From an uncultured Alphaproteobacteria bacterium (GTDB taxonomy: Bacteria > Pseudomonadota > Alphaproteobacteria > Rs-D84 > CACZYB01), in assembly GCA_944392955.1 (NCBI GenBank), contig CALXYK010000010.1, forward strand, positions 62,001 through 126,000: a DNA stretch of 64,000 bases, read 5' to 3'. How positions within the stretch are numbered: the first letter of the stretch is position 1; every line of letters starts with the position of its first letter. Positions 34,125 to 42,070 of the stretch are shown here, piece after piece. Made by a program: the position numbers and the translations under genes. The notes under the pieces were generated by a model, which was given only the letters and a program-made list of their open reading frames with translations, made no database searches and was not told where the DNA came from.

Positions 34125-35135
34125 ATGAAAAAAAAGAAAAAGTCTCATTTTAATCTTAAAAATCTTCCTATTATAATAAAAAATAGGATTGTTGGTTTAT
34201 ATCTTTTTCTTGCTCATCAGATAAATATCAGATTAAACTTCATATATAGAAAGTTTTTTAGAAGGGAGTTTGTGCCTATATATTGTGCATTACTAATATT
34301 TCTTATAACCGCGATAATTTCTGGAACTGTTGTTTTATATGACACAAATTCTCATATTACCTCTTATAGAAAGATGCAACAATTATTTTTAGAGGCGAAT
34401 TATAACCTTGATAAAATAAGAAATAAAGAAATGGATGTCCCAAGAATATTTATCAAAACCCTTCCTTCTGATTTTAATATGATAGAATCTACAAAAGAAA
34501 AAAAAGATATGTTCATTAAGTTCTTATTACCATTGATATTAAAGAAAAACGAGGAACTTTTGGCTGATAGGAATAAACTAATTTCTATAAAAGAAAAATT
34601 AGATAAAAATCAATCATTAACAGAATCAGAACAGAAGTTTTTTGATTTAATGAAGCAAAATTATAAGACTACAACTCAAAATATTGATGATATACTTGTA
34701 AAACTTGATGAAATTTCTGTTTCTATGGCTTTGGGACAAGCCATACAAGAAACGGGATGGGGAGAATCAAGATTTTTGATACAAGGAAATTCTATATTCG
34801 CAGAATGGACTTGGGGCGGTGAAGGTATGCTTCCAAGGGCTAGAAAAGATGGGCTTATTCATAGGATTAAAACATTTCCGACATTATATGATTCCGTTGA
34901 TAGTTATGCAAATAACCTAAATAAAACCAGATATTATGCAGGTTTTCGTCGCATGAGGGCAAAATTAAGGAAAGAAAACAAACCTTTTTATGGGCGTTGG
35001 TTAATGAGTTCTATGATTCATTATTCTACTGAAAAAAATAAATATATTTTAGATGTAAAAAGGATTATTCGTGATAATAATCTGGATGATTTTAATGATG
35101 TAAAATTACAAAAGATAGAGGAAAACAATGTTTAA
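34125..35135 (+). CDS. Bax-like membrane-anchored N-acetylglucosaminidase-domain protein
   Basis: 336 residues. A basic N-terminus and one membrane helix (about 50-70) anchor it in the inner membrane. The C-terminal domain SMALGQAIQETGWGESRFL, GNSIFAEWTWGGEGMLP and SVDSYANNLNKTRYYAGFRRMR is that of E. coli Bax, a glucosaminidase-type domain (PF01832) related to FlgJ and LytG. The Glu in QETGWG is the likely catalytic acid. It probably trims peptidoglycan; substrate unproven. No ribosome site is evident at the ATG. Its last codons overlap the GT8 gene by 8 bp. Confidence 0.82.
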   Translation: MKKKKKSHFNLKNLPIIIKNRIVGLYLFLAHQINIRLNFIYRKFFRREFVPIYCALLIFLITAIISGTVVLYDTNSHITSYRKMQQLFLEANYNLDKIRNKEMDVPRIFIKTLPSDFNMIESTKEKKDMFIKFLLPLILKKNEELLADRNKLISIKEKLDKNQSLTESEQKFFDLMKQNYKTTTQNIDDILVKLDEISVSMALGQAIQETGWGESRFLIQGNSIFAEWTWGGEGMLPRARKDGLIHRIKTFPTLYDSVDSYANNLNKTRYYAGFRRMRAKLRKENKPFYGRWLMSSMIHYSTEKNKYILDVKRIIRDNNLDDFNDVKLQKIEENNV

Positions 35136-36024
35136 TTTGTTAAAAAAGAAAGAACCTATCAATATTTTTTATGGTGTAGATGATAATTATACAGATTATC
35201 TTATTGTTGCTATGACCTCTGTTATTTTATCTGCTGATAGAAGCGATATCTTACATTTTTATATTATGCATTGTATATTTAACCTTGAATTAGATGGGGA
35301 TAAATTAGTAAAAACCAATGTTGGTGAAAAATTTTTAAATGATTTAGAACAATTAAAAAAGATGGCTAAGGACCGAAAAATTGAGATAAAAATTGAATTG
35401 ATTCCTATAAATCCTGAACTTGTTAATGGATTAAAAGGAGTATGCCATGTAACGCAAACAGCTTATTTTAAATGTTTAATTCCTTTATTTAAACCAGAAT
35501 TAGATAAATGTTTGTATTTGGATGTTGACACTATTGTTCTGAACTCCTTATCTGATTTTTATAAAATTGATCTTAAAAACACCTATTGTGCCGTTACGGA
35601 AGATATGGCAACTGGGGAATTATTAAAATCTCAATTAGAATATACAAAAACAAAAAAATATTTTAATTCTGGCGTAATGCTTATAAATTTAAAAAAATGG
35701 AACGAAGAAAGTATTGCTACTAAATTGTTAGAAAATGCTTATAATTCAACCTTTGCAGATCAACCTGTATTAAATTTTATTTTTAAAGAAAATGTTACTT
35801 GGTTTGAAAAAAAATACAATTGTTGTATAAATAGCCCAACCCATTTGTTAAATATCAATGATATTACAATTATTCATTTTGCCGGCATAAAACCATGGAT
35901 AAATAATCATCCGCAAAATGAATATTTTGAATTATATGATAAGATTGTAAAAAAATCCCCTATAAAAAATCTAAATATGAGAGATTGGATTTTAAAGAAA
36001 TTTCGTGTATTTTATGGAAATTAA
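35128..36024 (+). CDS. GT8 family glycosyltransferase
   Basis: 298 residues. NIFYGVDDNYTDYLIVAMTSV at the start, LDVDTIVL (DxD, near residue 130), YFNSGVMLINLKKWN, FADQPVLNFIF and IIHFAGIKPW form the GT8 pattern. It transfers hexose from a UDP-sugar, probably to LPS or another glycan. It overlaps the Bax-like gene (AGAGGAAAAC ribosome site inside it), so both are co-expressed. It is not close to the GT8 at 3608 in sequence detail. Confidence 0.88.
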   Translation: MFNLLKKKEPINIFYGVDDNYTDYLIVAMTSVILSADRSDILHFYIMHCIFNLELDGDKLVKTNVGEKFLNDLEQLKKMAKDRKIEIKIELIPINPELVNGLKGVCHVTQTAYFKCLIPLFKPELDKCLYLDVDTIVLNSLSDFYKIDLKNTYCAVTEDMATGELLKSQLEYTKTKKYFNSGVMLINLKKWNEESIATKLLENAYNSTFADQPVLNFIFKENVTWFEKKYNCCINSPTHLLNINDITIIHFAGIKPWINNHPQNEYFELYDKIVKKSPIKNLNMRDWILKKFRVFYGN

Positions 36025-36056
36025 AAAAAACTCCCCTTTTTTTGGGGAGTTTTTTG
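36024..36056. terminator. bidirectional terminator
   Basis: AACTCCCC and GGGGAGTT pair around a seven-T loop, flanked by A and T runs. It ends the GT8 gene on the plus strand and rpsD on the minus strand. Confidence 0.88.
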
Positions 36057-36069
36057 ATAAAGATAATTA

Positions 36070-36687
36070 TTACTGACGTGAGTAGAATTCCACAACCAAA
36101 TTTGGTTCCATTTTAACTGCATATGGAACTTCTTCGAATAATGGAATACGTACAAAAGTTGCCTCGTATTTATCGTTTACTGATATATATTCAGGAACTT
36201 CACGTTCTTTGTTATTTTTAGCCTGTATAACCATAGGCATTTGTCTTGCTGACTCTTTCAATGTTATAACATCACCAGGTTTTACCTGATATGATGGAAT
36301 ATTAACACGTTTTCCATTAACAAGAATATGTCCATGGCTTACAACTTGACGAGCAGCAAAAACTGTTGGAACGAAGTTTGCACGATATACTATTGCATCA
36401 AGTCTTGATTCAAGTTGTCCAATAATTTCCTGTGCTGTATCACCAGTTCTACGCATTGCTTCGTCATAATATGAGCGGAATTTCTTTTCCGAAATATTTC
36501 CGTAATATCCTTTTAGAAGTTGTTTTGCAGATAACTGTGTACCATAATCAGTCCTTTTTGAATGGCCTGTTGGTCCATGTTGTCCTGGCTTATACTTTCT
36601 TTTATTAACAGGTGATTTTGCCCTTCCCCATGTATTTACACCATAGCGACGGTCAAGTTTGTGTTTTGTTTCTAATCTTTTACTCAA
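36070..36687 (-). CDS. rpsD: 30S ribosomal protein S4
   Basis: 205 residues, the normal length. [21 protein letters not shown] and [23 protein letters not shown], with the S4 RNA-binding domain [23 protein letters not shown], identify it. It binds 16S rRNA early in 30S assembly. Monocistronic, with a consensus promoter at 36846-36874 and a roughly 150-base structured leader, which suggests feedback control by S4. AAGGAG lies about nine bases before the ATG. Confidence 0.97.
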   Translation of the reverse strand: MSKRLETKHKLDRRYGVNTWGRAKSPVNKRKYKPGQHGPTGHSKRTDYGTQLSAKQLLKGYYGNISEKKFRSYYDEAMRRTGDTAQEIIGQLESRLDAIVYRANFVPTVFAARQVVSHGHILVNGKRVNIPSYQVKPGDVITLKESARQMPMVIQAKNNKEREVPEYISVNDKYEATFVRIPLFEEVPYAVKMEPNLVVEFYSRQ

Positions 36688-36689
36688 AG

Positions 36690-36840
36690 TTAGTCTCCTT
36701 ATCTTATGTTCCGATTGGAACGGGTTATTTTACAAGGTATCTGAGCTTTTACCTTGGGTTTGTCCGATATTCCACAGTATGTGGCCGAGGAGCCTTATCA
36801 AGTGAGGAGTCACTTTACTCAGTCCTACTTTCTCGGGTGG
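36690..36840 (-). ncRNA. structured 5' leader of rpsD, candidate S4-responsive regulatory RNA
   Basis: Between promoter and rpsD the minus strand can form several perfect hairpins. AAGTGA-ggag-TCACTT (36800-36815) lies inside a CCGAG/CTCGG helix (36785-36789 with 36832-36836). Then come CCACA-tac-TGTGG (36772-36784), CAAGGTA/TACCTTG (36733-36756) and GTTCC-aatc-GGAAC (36708-36721), the last just before the ribosome site. The region is visibly GC-richer than its surroundings. I do not recognise a known Rfam class. Confidence 0.6.
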
Positions 36841-36845
36841 TATGG

Positions 36846-36874
36846 ATTGTATATATTTTCTTTGTATTTGTCAA
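36846..36874 (-). promoter_or_regulatory. promoter of rpsD
   Basis: On the minus strand a perfect TTGACA, a 17-bp spacer and TACAAT. It sits just downstream of the leucine-repeat gene's stop at 36881. Confidence 0.85.
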
Positions 36875-36880
36875 GAAATA

Positions 36881-37792
36881 TTATCTTGTTTTAAGCATAT
36901 TTATTATAACTGCATTGCCTAAGCCTTTATCATATATTACCTTTTTAAAACTTTTTGGTAATTTAAATGGTGGTTGTAAATTTTCAGAGGAATATATAAC
37001 ATTTTCATCTACTATTGTATCCATTATATCGCTTGTATCGGATAATTTATTATGAGATAAATCAAAATCTCCGTGTATATATTTAGGGGAACCTTTTAAT
37101 ACATCTAATCTATTAAATATACAAGAACAATTACCCATAATAGTTTCTGGAATACCACATAAATCAGTTAACTTGTTAAATGCACAATAATAATTTCCAT
37201 ATACTTCAATAGGACCTCCTTTTAAGGTATGTAAATTACAAAATGTGCAATTAAAATCTCCTTTAATATAATCAGGACTTCCTTCTAGGTTTGTCAAATA
37301 TCTATTTTGACGACAATCGTAATGGCCATATACTAACTTAGGAGAACCTTTTAAATTAGGAATTTTATTTAAACTACAATCAAAATCACCAAAAACTTCT
37401 AGATTTTTTAAATTAGGAAGTTCTATTAATTTTAAATTAGAAATATCCAAAGTCTCTGTTTTTAATGGGATATCTAATGGGAAAACATTAAAAACACTAT
37501 AATAATTCATATCAGAATCCCAAACAATTCCTTGACAATCAACTTTGCTTGCAAATTTTAATTTTTTTCCATTGATTTTATATTCATTTAAAAACTTAAC
37601 AAGATATTTAGAAACCTCTTGGGGCCATAATCTATGTCTTATGAATATATCTAATATGTCCAATTTATTAGAAACGCACATTGACATAATATTCATTCCC
37701 GTATTATAAAAAAAATGAAATACAACTTCTTTTTCAAGATATTGAATTTCTACCCTAGCCCCATCAGAAAATTTCATAACTACATTATTCAT
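36881..37792 (-). CDS. leucine-rich-repeat-like hypothetical protein
   Basis: 303 residues. Residues about 120-265 hold six or seven repeats of roughly 20 residues with a pattern like GxFxCxxNxLxxLxGxP (for example CAFNKLTDLCGIPETIMG and CIFNRLDVLKGSPKYIHG). This resembles the short repeat arrays of bacterial and phage LRR-like proteins. The N-terminal 110 residues are of no known type. No export signal. Many cysteines sit at the same repeat position, probably buried in the solenoid. GAGGTAAT precedes the ATG. Function unknown; a protein-binding role is inferred. Confidence 0.65.
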   Translation of the reverse strand: MNNVVMKFSDGARVEIQYLEKEVVFHFFYNTGMNIMSMCVSNKLDILDIFIRHRLWPQEVSKYLVKFLNEYKINGKKLKFASKVDCQGIVWDSDMNYYSVFNVFPLDIPLKTETLDISNLKLIELPNLKNLEVFGDFDCSLNKIPNLKGSPKLVYGHYDCRQNRYLTNLEGSPDYIKGDFNCTFCNLHTLKGGPIEVYGNYYCAFNKLTDLCGIPETIMGNCSCIFNRLDVLKGSPKYIHGDFDLSHNKLSDTSDIMDTIVDENVIYSSENLQPPFKLPKSFKKVIYDKGLGNAVIINMLKTR

Positions 37793-37891
37793 TATTACCT
37801 CAAATCTACTATTTATTTATTATTTATATGATGCATTTTGTCATATATTTGTCAAGGGTTTTATAAAAAAAATATGATTATCAAAAAAGTT

Positions 37892-38467
37892 TTATTCGGA
37901 CTGTTTATTTTTTAAACTATAAATACATCCACAATAATTTTGTTCGTAAATATTTTGTTCCTTTATTATTTCACGAGTTCGTTCCTGAATACCACATTTT
38001 CGCCAATTTACATCAAGATATGGAATGTGCAAAAGTTCTTCTATATCATAACCTGCACTATCAACTTGGGATAAATCTTTCCAGCGGGAAAAACCCAATG
38101 TAGAAGTAAAATAGTCAAAGCCATTATCACGAGCATAAATTGCAGTTTTAGCAAGCCTTAATTTAAAGCAATGCTCACAACGAGGTCCCCTTTCTGGGAA
38201 ACCTCCTAAACCTATTGTTGCCTTTACATAATCTTGTGGAGTGTAGTCCGTATCTATAAATGGGACATTGTATAGTTTCGCAATTCTTATTACCTCTTGT
38301 TTTCTTTTTTCATACTCCTTTTCCGGATAGATATTAGGATTATAGAAAAAAAGTGTAAAATCTAAATTATTTTTATGAATAAATTCTACAACCCCTGCAC
38401 AACAAGGTGCACAACATACCAATAATAGGACTTTGCCTTTCATATCTAATAAATCACTACTTAACAT
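37892..38467 (-). CDS. queH: epoxyqueuosine reductase QueH
   Basis: 191 residues. LLVCCAPCCAG (two Cys pairs, 18-19 and 22-23), FYNPNIYPEKEYEKRK, GPRCEHCFKLRL and a late NYCGCIYS are the DUF208/QueH features; the cysteines bind a 4Fe-4S cluster and a neighbouring metal. It performs the last step of queuosine synthesis, reducing epoxyqueuosine in tRNA. It replaces the unrelated cobalamin-dependent QueG. No other que gene is in the window. Confidence 0.93.
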   Translation of the reverse strand: MLSSDLLDMKGKVLLLVCCAPCCAGVVEFIHKNNLDFTLFFYNPNIYPEKEYEKRKQEVIRIAKLYNVPFIDTDYTPQDYVKATIGLGGFPERGPRCEHCFKLRLAKTAIYARDNGFDYFTSTLGFSRWKDLSQVDSAGYDIEELLHIPYLDVNWRKCGIQERTREIIKEQNIYEQNYCGCIYSLKNKQSE

Positions 38468-38526
38468 TTGACTTTTCCTTTTTATACCTTATCCTATTAT
38501 TATATTATAAACAAGGAATATTTTCT

Positions 38527-39609
38527 ATGAAAAAGTTATTTTTGTTATTTGTATTGTGTTCTTTGTCATCAACGGTTTTTTCTAAAACTTTATTTCAAGA
38601 TGAAGTTTATGATGTATATATAGGGGGAAATCTTGCAGGATATGGAATATATAATACTACTAATGAAAATTTCTTAGATAAAGAATTATATTTATCTTCC
38701 TATGGTGATATTCAGGTAGATGCATCTGCCAAAAATTCAGATAGTATTGTCGGAACTTTTTTAAAGGCCGATTTCAATTCTGATAACGATTATATGAAAA
38801 AATACTTTTATGTTAGTGAGGCTTATCTATACCTAGAAGGAAGTTATGGACGTTTTGAATTAGGTAAAGCAAAAAACATTGCACGAAAAATTCATTTTGC
38901 CCCTCCTGATGTTGGAATATTAAATATAGATGAAACTTGGGGACTTAATTACCTATTACAAAATAACAATTTTAATTATATAGACTCTACTGCAATTACT
39001 ATGGATTATAATACAGAAAAAGTTAACTATATATCCCCGTCTATATTAGGTTTTCAAATTGCAGGAAGTTATATTCCAAAAGCAAGAAATTTAGATACAT
39101 ATAACATATTTAATTATGGGCAATTTAAAAATGGATTTATAGGGGCATTAAAATATTCTTATGAAAACAATGGAAATTTTGGGATTTCCCTTGCATATGG
39201 ACAATTTAATGAAGCAGAAAATATATTCGCAGAAATAAAAAGAAGGGAAGAATTTTCTATTGGGTCTAAATACTATATAAAGGGATTACAACTATCTGCT
39301 TCCTATAAAACCATAAAAGAAGATAATGAAGAAGGTATTGTCTCACAAGAAGGTTATTCTTTTAGTTATGGGCTTGCTTATGAAATAGGACCTTTTTCTG
39401 TTAGTTTAACGAATCATCAATCTAATATAGACAACTTAATATCCAATAATAGTGATGATATACTTAATTTATCCTTATTATCTACAAAATATGCATTATC
39501 AAAATATATAAATTTAGCACTATCTATTGGACGAATTGCCTACGAATCTGAAAATAATGTTTCTTCTGTCGGTATGCTTTCAACAACTGGTATTTTAGTC
39601 AATTTTTAA
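38527..39609 (+). CDS. outer-membrane porin-like beta-barrel protein
   Basis: 360 residues from ATG at 38527 (AAGGA upstream); the frame is open for 40 more codons upstream, but these do not form an export signal and overlap queH. Signal peptide about 1-20 (SSTVFSK). The remainder alternates polar and aromatic residues, with GRFELGKAKNIARKIHF, GFQIAGSYIP and IGALKYSYENNGNFGISLAYGQFN, as in general Gram-negative porins (Porin_4-like). It ends in ILVNF with terminal Phe, as barrels recognised by BamA do. Probably a diffusion pore; substrate unknown. Confidence 0.78.
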   Translation: MKKLFLLFVLCSLSSTVFSKTLFQDEVYDVYIGGNLAGYGIYNTTNENFLDKELYLSSYGDIQVDASAKNSDSIVGTFLKADFNSDNDYMKKYFYVSEAYLYLEGSYGRFELGKAKNIARKIHFAPPDVGILNIDETWGLNYLLQNNNFNYIDSTAITMDYNTEKVNYISPSILGFQIAGSYIPKARNLDTYNIFNYGQFKNGFIGALKYSYENNGNFGISLAYGQFNEAENIFAEIKRREEFSIGSKYYIKGLQLSASYKTIKEDNEEGIVSQEGYSFSYGLAYEIGPFSVSLTNHQSNIDNLISNNSDDILNLSLLSTKYALSKYINLALSIGRIAYESENNVSSVGMLSTTGILVNF

Positions 39610-39646
39610 AAAAGTTTAAGTTTTTCCGTTTATTTGATTATTTTTC

Positions 39647-39675
39647 TTGCAAAAACAAATTTTTAAATATACTCT
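39647..39675 (+). promoter_or_regulatory. possible promoter of the pil operon
   Basis: TTGCAA with TATACT at 15 bp or TACTCT at 17 bp, about 45 bp before pilL, which has a GGAGAG ribosome site. Confidence 0.4.
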
Positions 39676-39718
39676 TATAGTGAAGGAAAGAAAAATTGGT
39701 TAAAAAAGGCGGAGAGTT

Positions 39719-40519
39719 ATGAGAAAAATATCTACATTATCTATCGTTGTTTCTGTGTTTTCTGTTTTAACTTTTGCAAATGCTGTTTTTGCAGATTGGG
39801 ACAGCGAACCTATTGAAGCAAATCAAATGTATTATGAGGAACAAGAACAGGTTTGGCCTATGCCTTATGAAAGTCAACCTATTGAACAAGATCAAACTCA
39901 AATAGTAGAAGAGTATCAAGAGCAAGTTTGGCCTTTGCCTTATACAGATTCCTATACTGATGTAGATACCCTTGCTGATGTTTATCCAGAAGAAGAGGTT
40001 ATCGAATCTTCGGCATCAGGTACTGGATGGACTGGTGGTCCTAGTTATACTCCTCCTGGTGGAAACCCTCCTGTTGTAGAAGGTATTATTCCTCCTTCGG
40101 ATTCAAATATGCCTCTTGCTAACAAGGAACTAGTTGTAGATGATGGTGTAAGGGTGTTGTCAGCCTCTATGCCTCCTGGATATCCTTTGATAGAATATGT
40201 TGAAACAAAGGAAATTGTGCAAGAAACAGAAGACAATCAGATTTTGCAAGATTCAGTTAGGGATTGGATTGCAAAAGAAGGTATGACTCTTCGTGAAGTA
40301 TTGCAACAATGGGCTGATATGGAAGGTTGGGAACTTGCATGGAATACAAAACGTGAGTATCCTTTAAAGGCTTCTGCTATTTTCAGAGGAAGATTTAAAG
40401 ACGTTTCTGCTGCTTTGATTAGAAACTTCTCTCGTGCGACACCTCAGCCTTTGGCAAAGTTCTACCTTGGAAACAGAGTATTGGTTATAAAAACATTGGA
40501 GGAAAATGATGCAAATTAG
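39719..40519 (+). CDS. pilL: type IVb pilus protein PilL/TcpQ-domain
   Basis: 266 residues. Signal peptide about 1-25 (NAVFADW). A low-complexity region holds two EQVWP[M/L]PY repeats and a Pro/Gly stretch. The C-terminal domain, about 180-262 (IAKEGMTLREVLQQWADMEGWELAW, then a FRGRFKDVSAALI segment and LGNRVLVIK), is the TcpQ domain (PF10671) of R64 PilL and TcpQ, periplasmic partners of the secretin. The gene overlaps pilN by 14 bp. First of six pil genes. Confidence 0.8.
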   Translation: MRKISTLSIVVSVFSVLTFANAVFADWDSEPIEANQMYYEEQEQVWPMPYESQPIEQDQTQIVEEYQEQVWPLPYTDSYTDVDTLADVYPEEEVIESSASGTGWTGGPSYTPPGGNPPVVEGIIPPSDSNMPLANKELVVDDGVRVLSASMPPGYPLIEYVETKEIVQETEDNQILQDSVRDWIAKEGMTLREVLQQWADMEGWELAWNTKREYPLKASAIFRGRFKDVSAALIRNFSRATPQPLAKFYLGNRVLVIKTLEENDAN

Positions 40520-42047
40520 TAAAAAGGTCCTTATCACAACTCTTGCGTTGAGTAATTTGTTGTCCGGTTGTTTATTATATAATAAGGATATGGCTCAGAA
40601 TGTCGCATCTCAGGTATCAACTGATTTTGATGCTACCCAAGATGCTATGGACAGGGCTAAAATTCCAGGTAAACCTATAAATAAAGATATTATTTCTGTT
40701 AGTGATGATATATGGCTTGGGGATTCAAGTTTTGTTGCTGAACACAATGAACCTTTGCCAAAAAGGTTTGAAGGCGAAGAAGGAATTACTTTGATGACAG
40801 AATCAAAAGTATCCTTTGACGAAATAACAAATCAAATTTTCTATTTAACTGGAATTTCAATTCAGATAGAGGATTCTATTAAAAAAGATGATTTAAAAGA
40901 AATGAGTATTTCTTATACTGGTCCTTTGTCTGGACTTTTGAATATGCTTGCATTAAAGGCAAATATAAACTGGTCTTATGATAATGGAAAAATTGTATTC
41001 TATAAATTTAAAACTAGAACTTTTGTAATTCATACTTTGGCAACAGAATCATCATATTCTGCAAATATTACTTCTGGAAGTGATGCAATGTCAACTTTGG
41101 CGACAACTGCTTCTATAAAAGAATGGACTGAAATGGCAGATGTTTTAAAAACTATTGTGAAGGAAGGTGAAGTTAAGATGTCTCCTTCTACTAGTTCTGT
41201 TACCGTAACTGCTTCACCTAAAACATTACAAAAAGTAGAAGCTTATATAAAGGAACAAAACAGAAGATTTGTAAAACAAGTTGCTATTACTGTTAAGGTT
41301 TTACAAGTAACTCTTTCAAAAGACAATAATTATGGTTTAAATTTAAGTGCTTTGTTTGATTCAACTTATAGTTTATCTACCACTACTTCAAATACTGCTG
41401 CAAATGGTCTTTCTTTTGCGATTATTGAGGGGGGGGATTCAAAATGGGCAGGAACAGCAGATAACCCAACTTCGGCTGCGATTAAGGCTTTGTCAACTCA
41501 GGGAAAAACTTCACTTTTGACATCAGCGGTTGTAACAGCAAGAAATAATAGGGTTGTTCCTATAAATAATATACAGACATTTAAGTATATAAGTAGTATT
41601 TCAACATTAACAGAAAATACTAACTCAACAACAGAAGTTACTCCGGAAGAAGAATCTGTTGGATTTAGTATGCAACTTATGCCAAATATTCTTGAAAATG
41701 GAAAGTTAATGCTTATGTTCAATATGTCATTAAAAGAATTGATTGAAATTGAAAACAAAGTTGTAGGAAGTACTGCTGTACAACTTCCAAAAATTGCACA
41801 ACGAAATTTTATGCAGGAAATTGTTATGGAATCTGGACAAACTGCAGTTTTGACTGGTTTTGAAAAGATTTCAAATACAAATTCAAGTGAGGGATTGGGG
41901 GCTAATGAATTTACTTATGTTGGAGGTTCTCAATCAACTGAAACTTCTCGTGAAGTGTTGGTTGTTATGTTAACACCACAGGTTATAACATCGCCACTTG
42001 ATACTGATGATAATTCTAATAATGAATGGGGAATGCCTGCTTATTAG
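40506..42047 (+). CDS. pilN: type IVb pilus secretin lipoprotein (PilN/BfpB-like)
   Basis: 513 residues. Lipoprotein signal with lipobox LLSGC (Cys22). N-domains with SFDEITNQIFYLTGISIQIED and WTEMADVLKTIV; then a secretin domain containing QVAITVKVLQVTLSKDNNYGLNLSALF, VPINNIQTFKYIS, FSMQLMPNILENGKLMLMFNMSL and TAVLTGFEKIS. It forms the outer-membrane gate for the pilus. ATG at 40509 is an equal start. A run of eight G at 41429-41436 lies inside the gene, rare in such AT-rich DNA. Confidence 0.88.
   Translation: MMQISKKVLITTLALSNLLSGCLLYNKDMAQNVASQVSTDFDATQDAMDRAKIPGKPINKDIISVSDDIWLGDSSFVAEHNEPLPKRFEGEEGITLMTESKVSFDEITNQIFYLTGISIQIEDSIKKDDLKEMSISYTGPLSGLLNMLALKANINWSYDNGKIVFYKFKTRTFVIHTLATESSYSANITSGSDAMSTLATTASIKEWTEMADVLKTIVKEGEVKMSPSTSSVTVTASPKTLQKVEAYIKEQNRRFVKQVAITVKVLQVTLSKDNNYGLNLSALFDSTYSLSTTTSNTAANGLSFAIIEGGDSKWAGTADNPTSAAIKALSTQGKTSLLTSAVVTARNNRVVPINNIQTFKYISSISTLTENTNSTTEVTPEEESVGFSMQLMPNILENGKLMLMFNMSLKELIEIENKVVGSTAVQLPKIAQRNFMQEIVMESGQTAVLTGFEKISNTNSSEGLGANEFTYVGGSQSTETSREVLVVMLTPQVITSPLDTDDNSNNEWGMPAY
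41429..41436 (+). repeat. G8 homopolymer tract in pilN
   Basis: GAG GGG GGG GAT in frame gives eight consecutive G. A change of one base would shift the frame of the secretin about 310 codons in. Candidate slipped-strand (phase-variable) tract. Confidence 0.55.
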
Positions 42048-42070
42048 AAAATTTTTTTTGAGGGGGAAAA

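Noticed and set aside
36612-37055. Long open frame on the plus strand across rpsD start, its leader and the LRR gene end
   Set aside because: It is antisense to rpsD and the structured leader, has no ribosome site, and its product has no recognisable features.
38407-38526. 40-codon N-terminal extension of the porin
   Set aside because: It lies over the queH start on the other strand, and the true signal peptide and ribosome site are at 38527.
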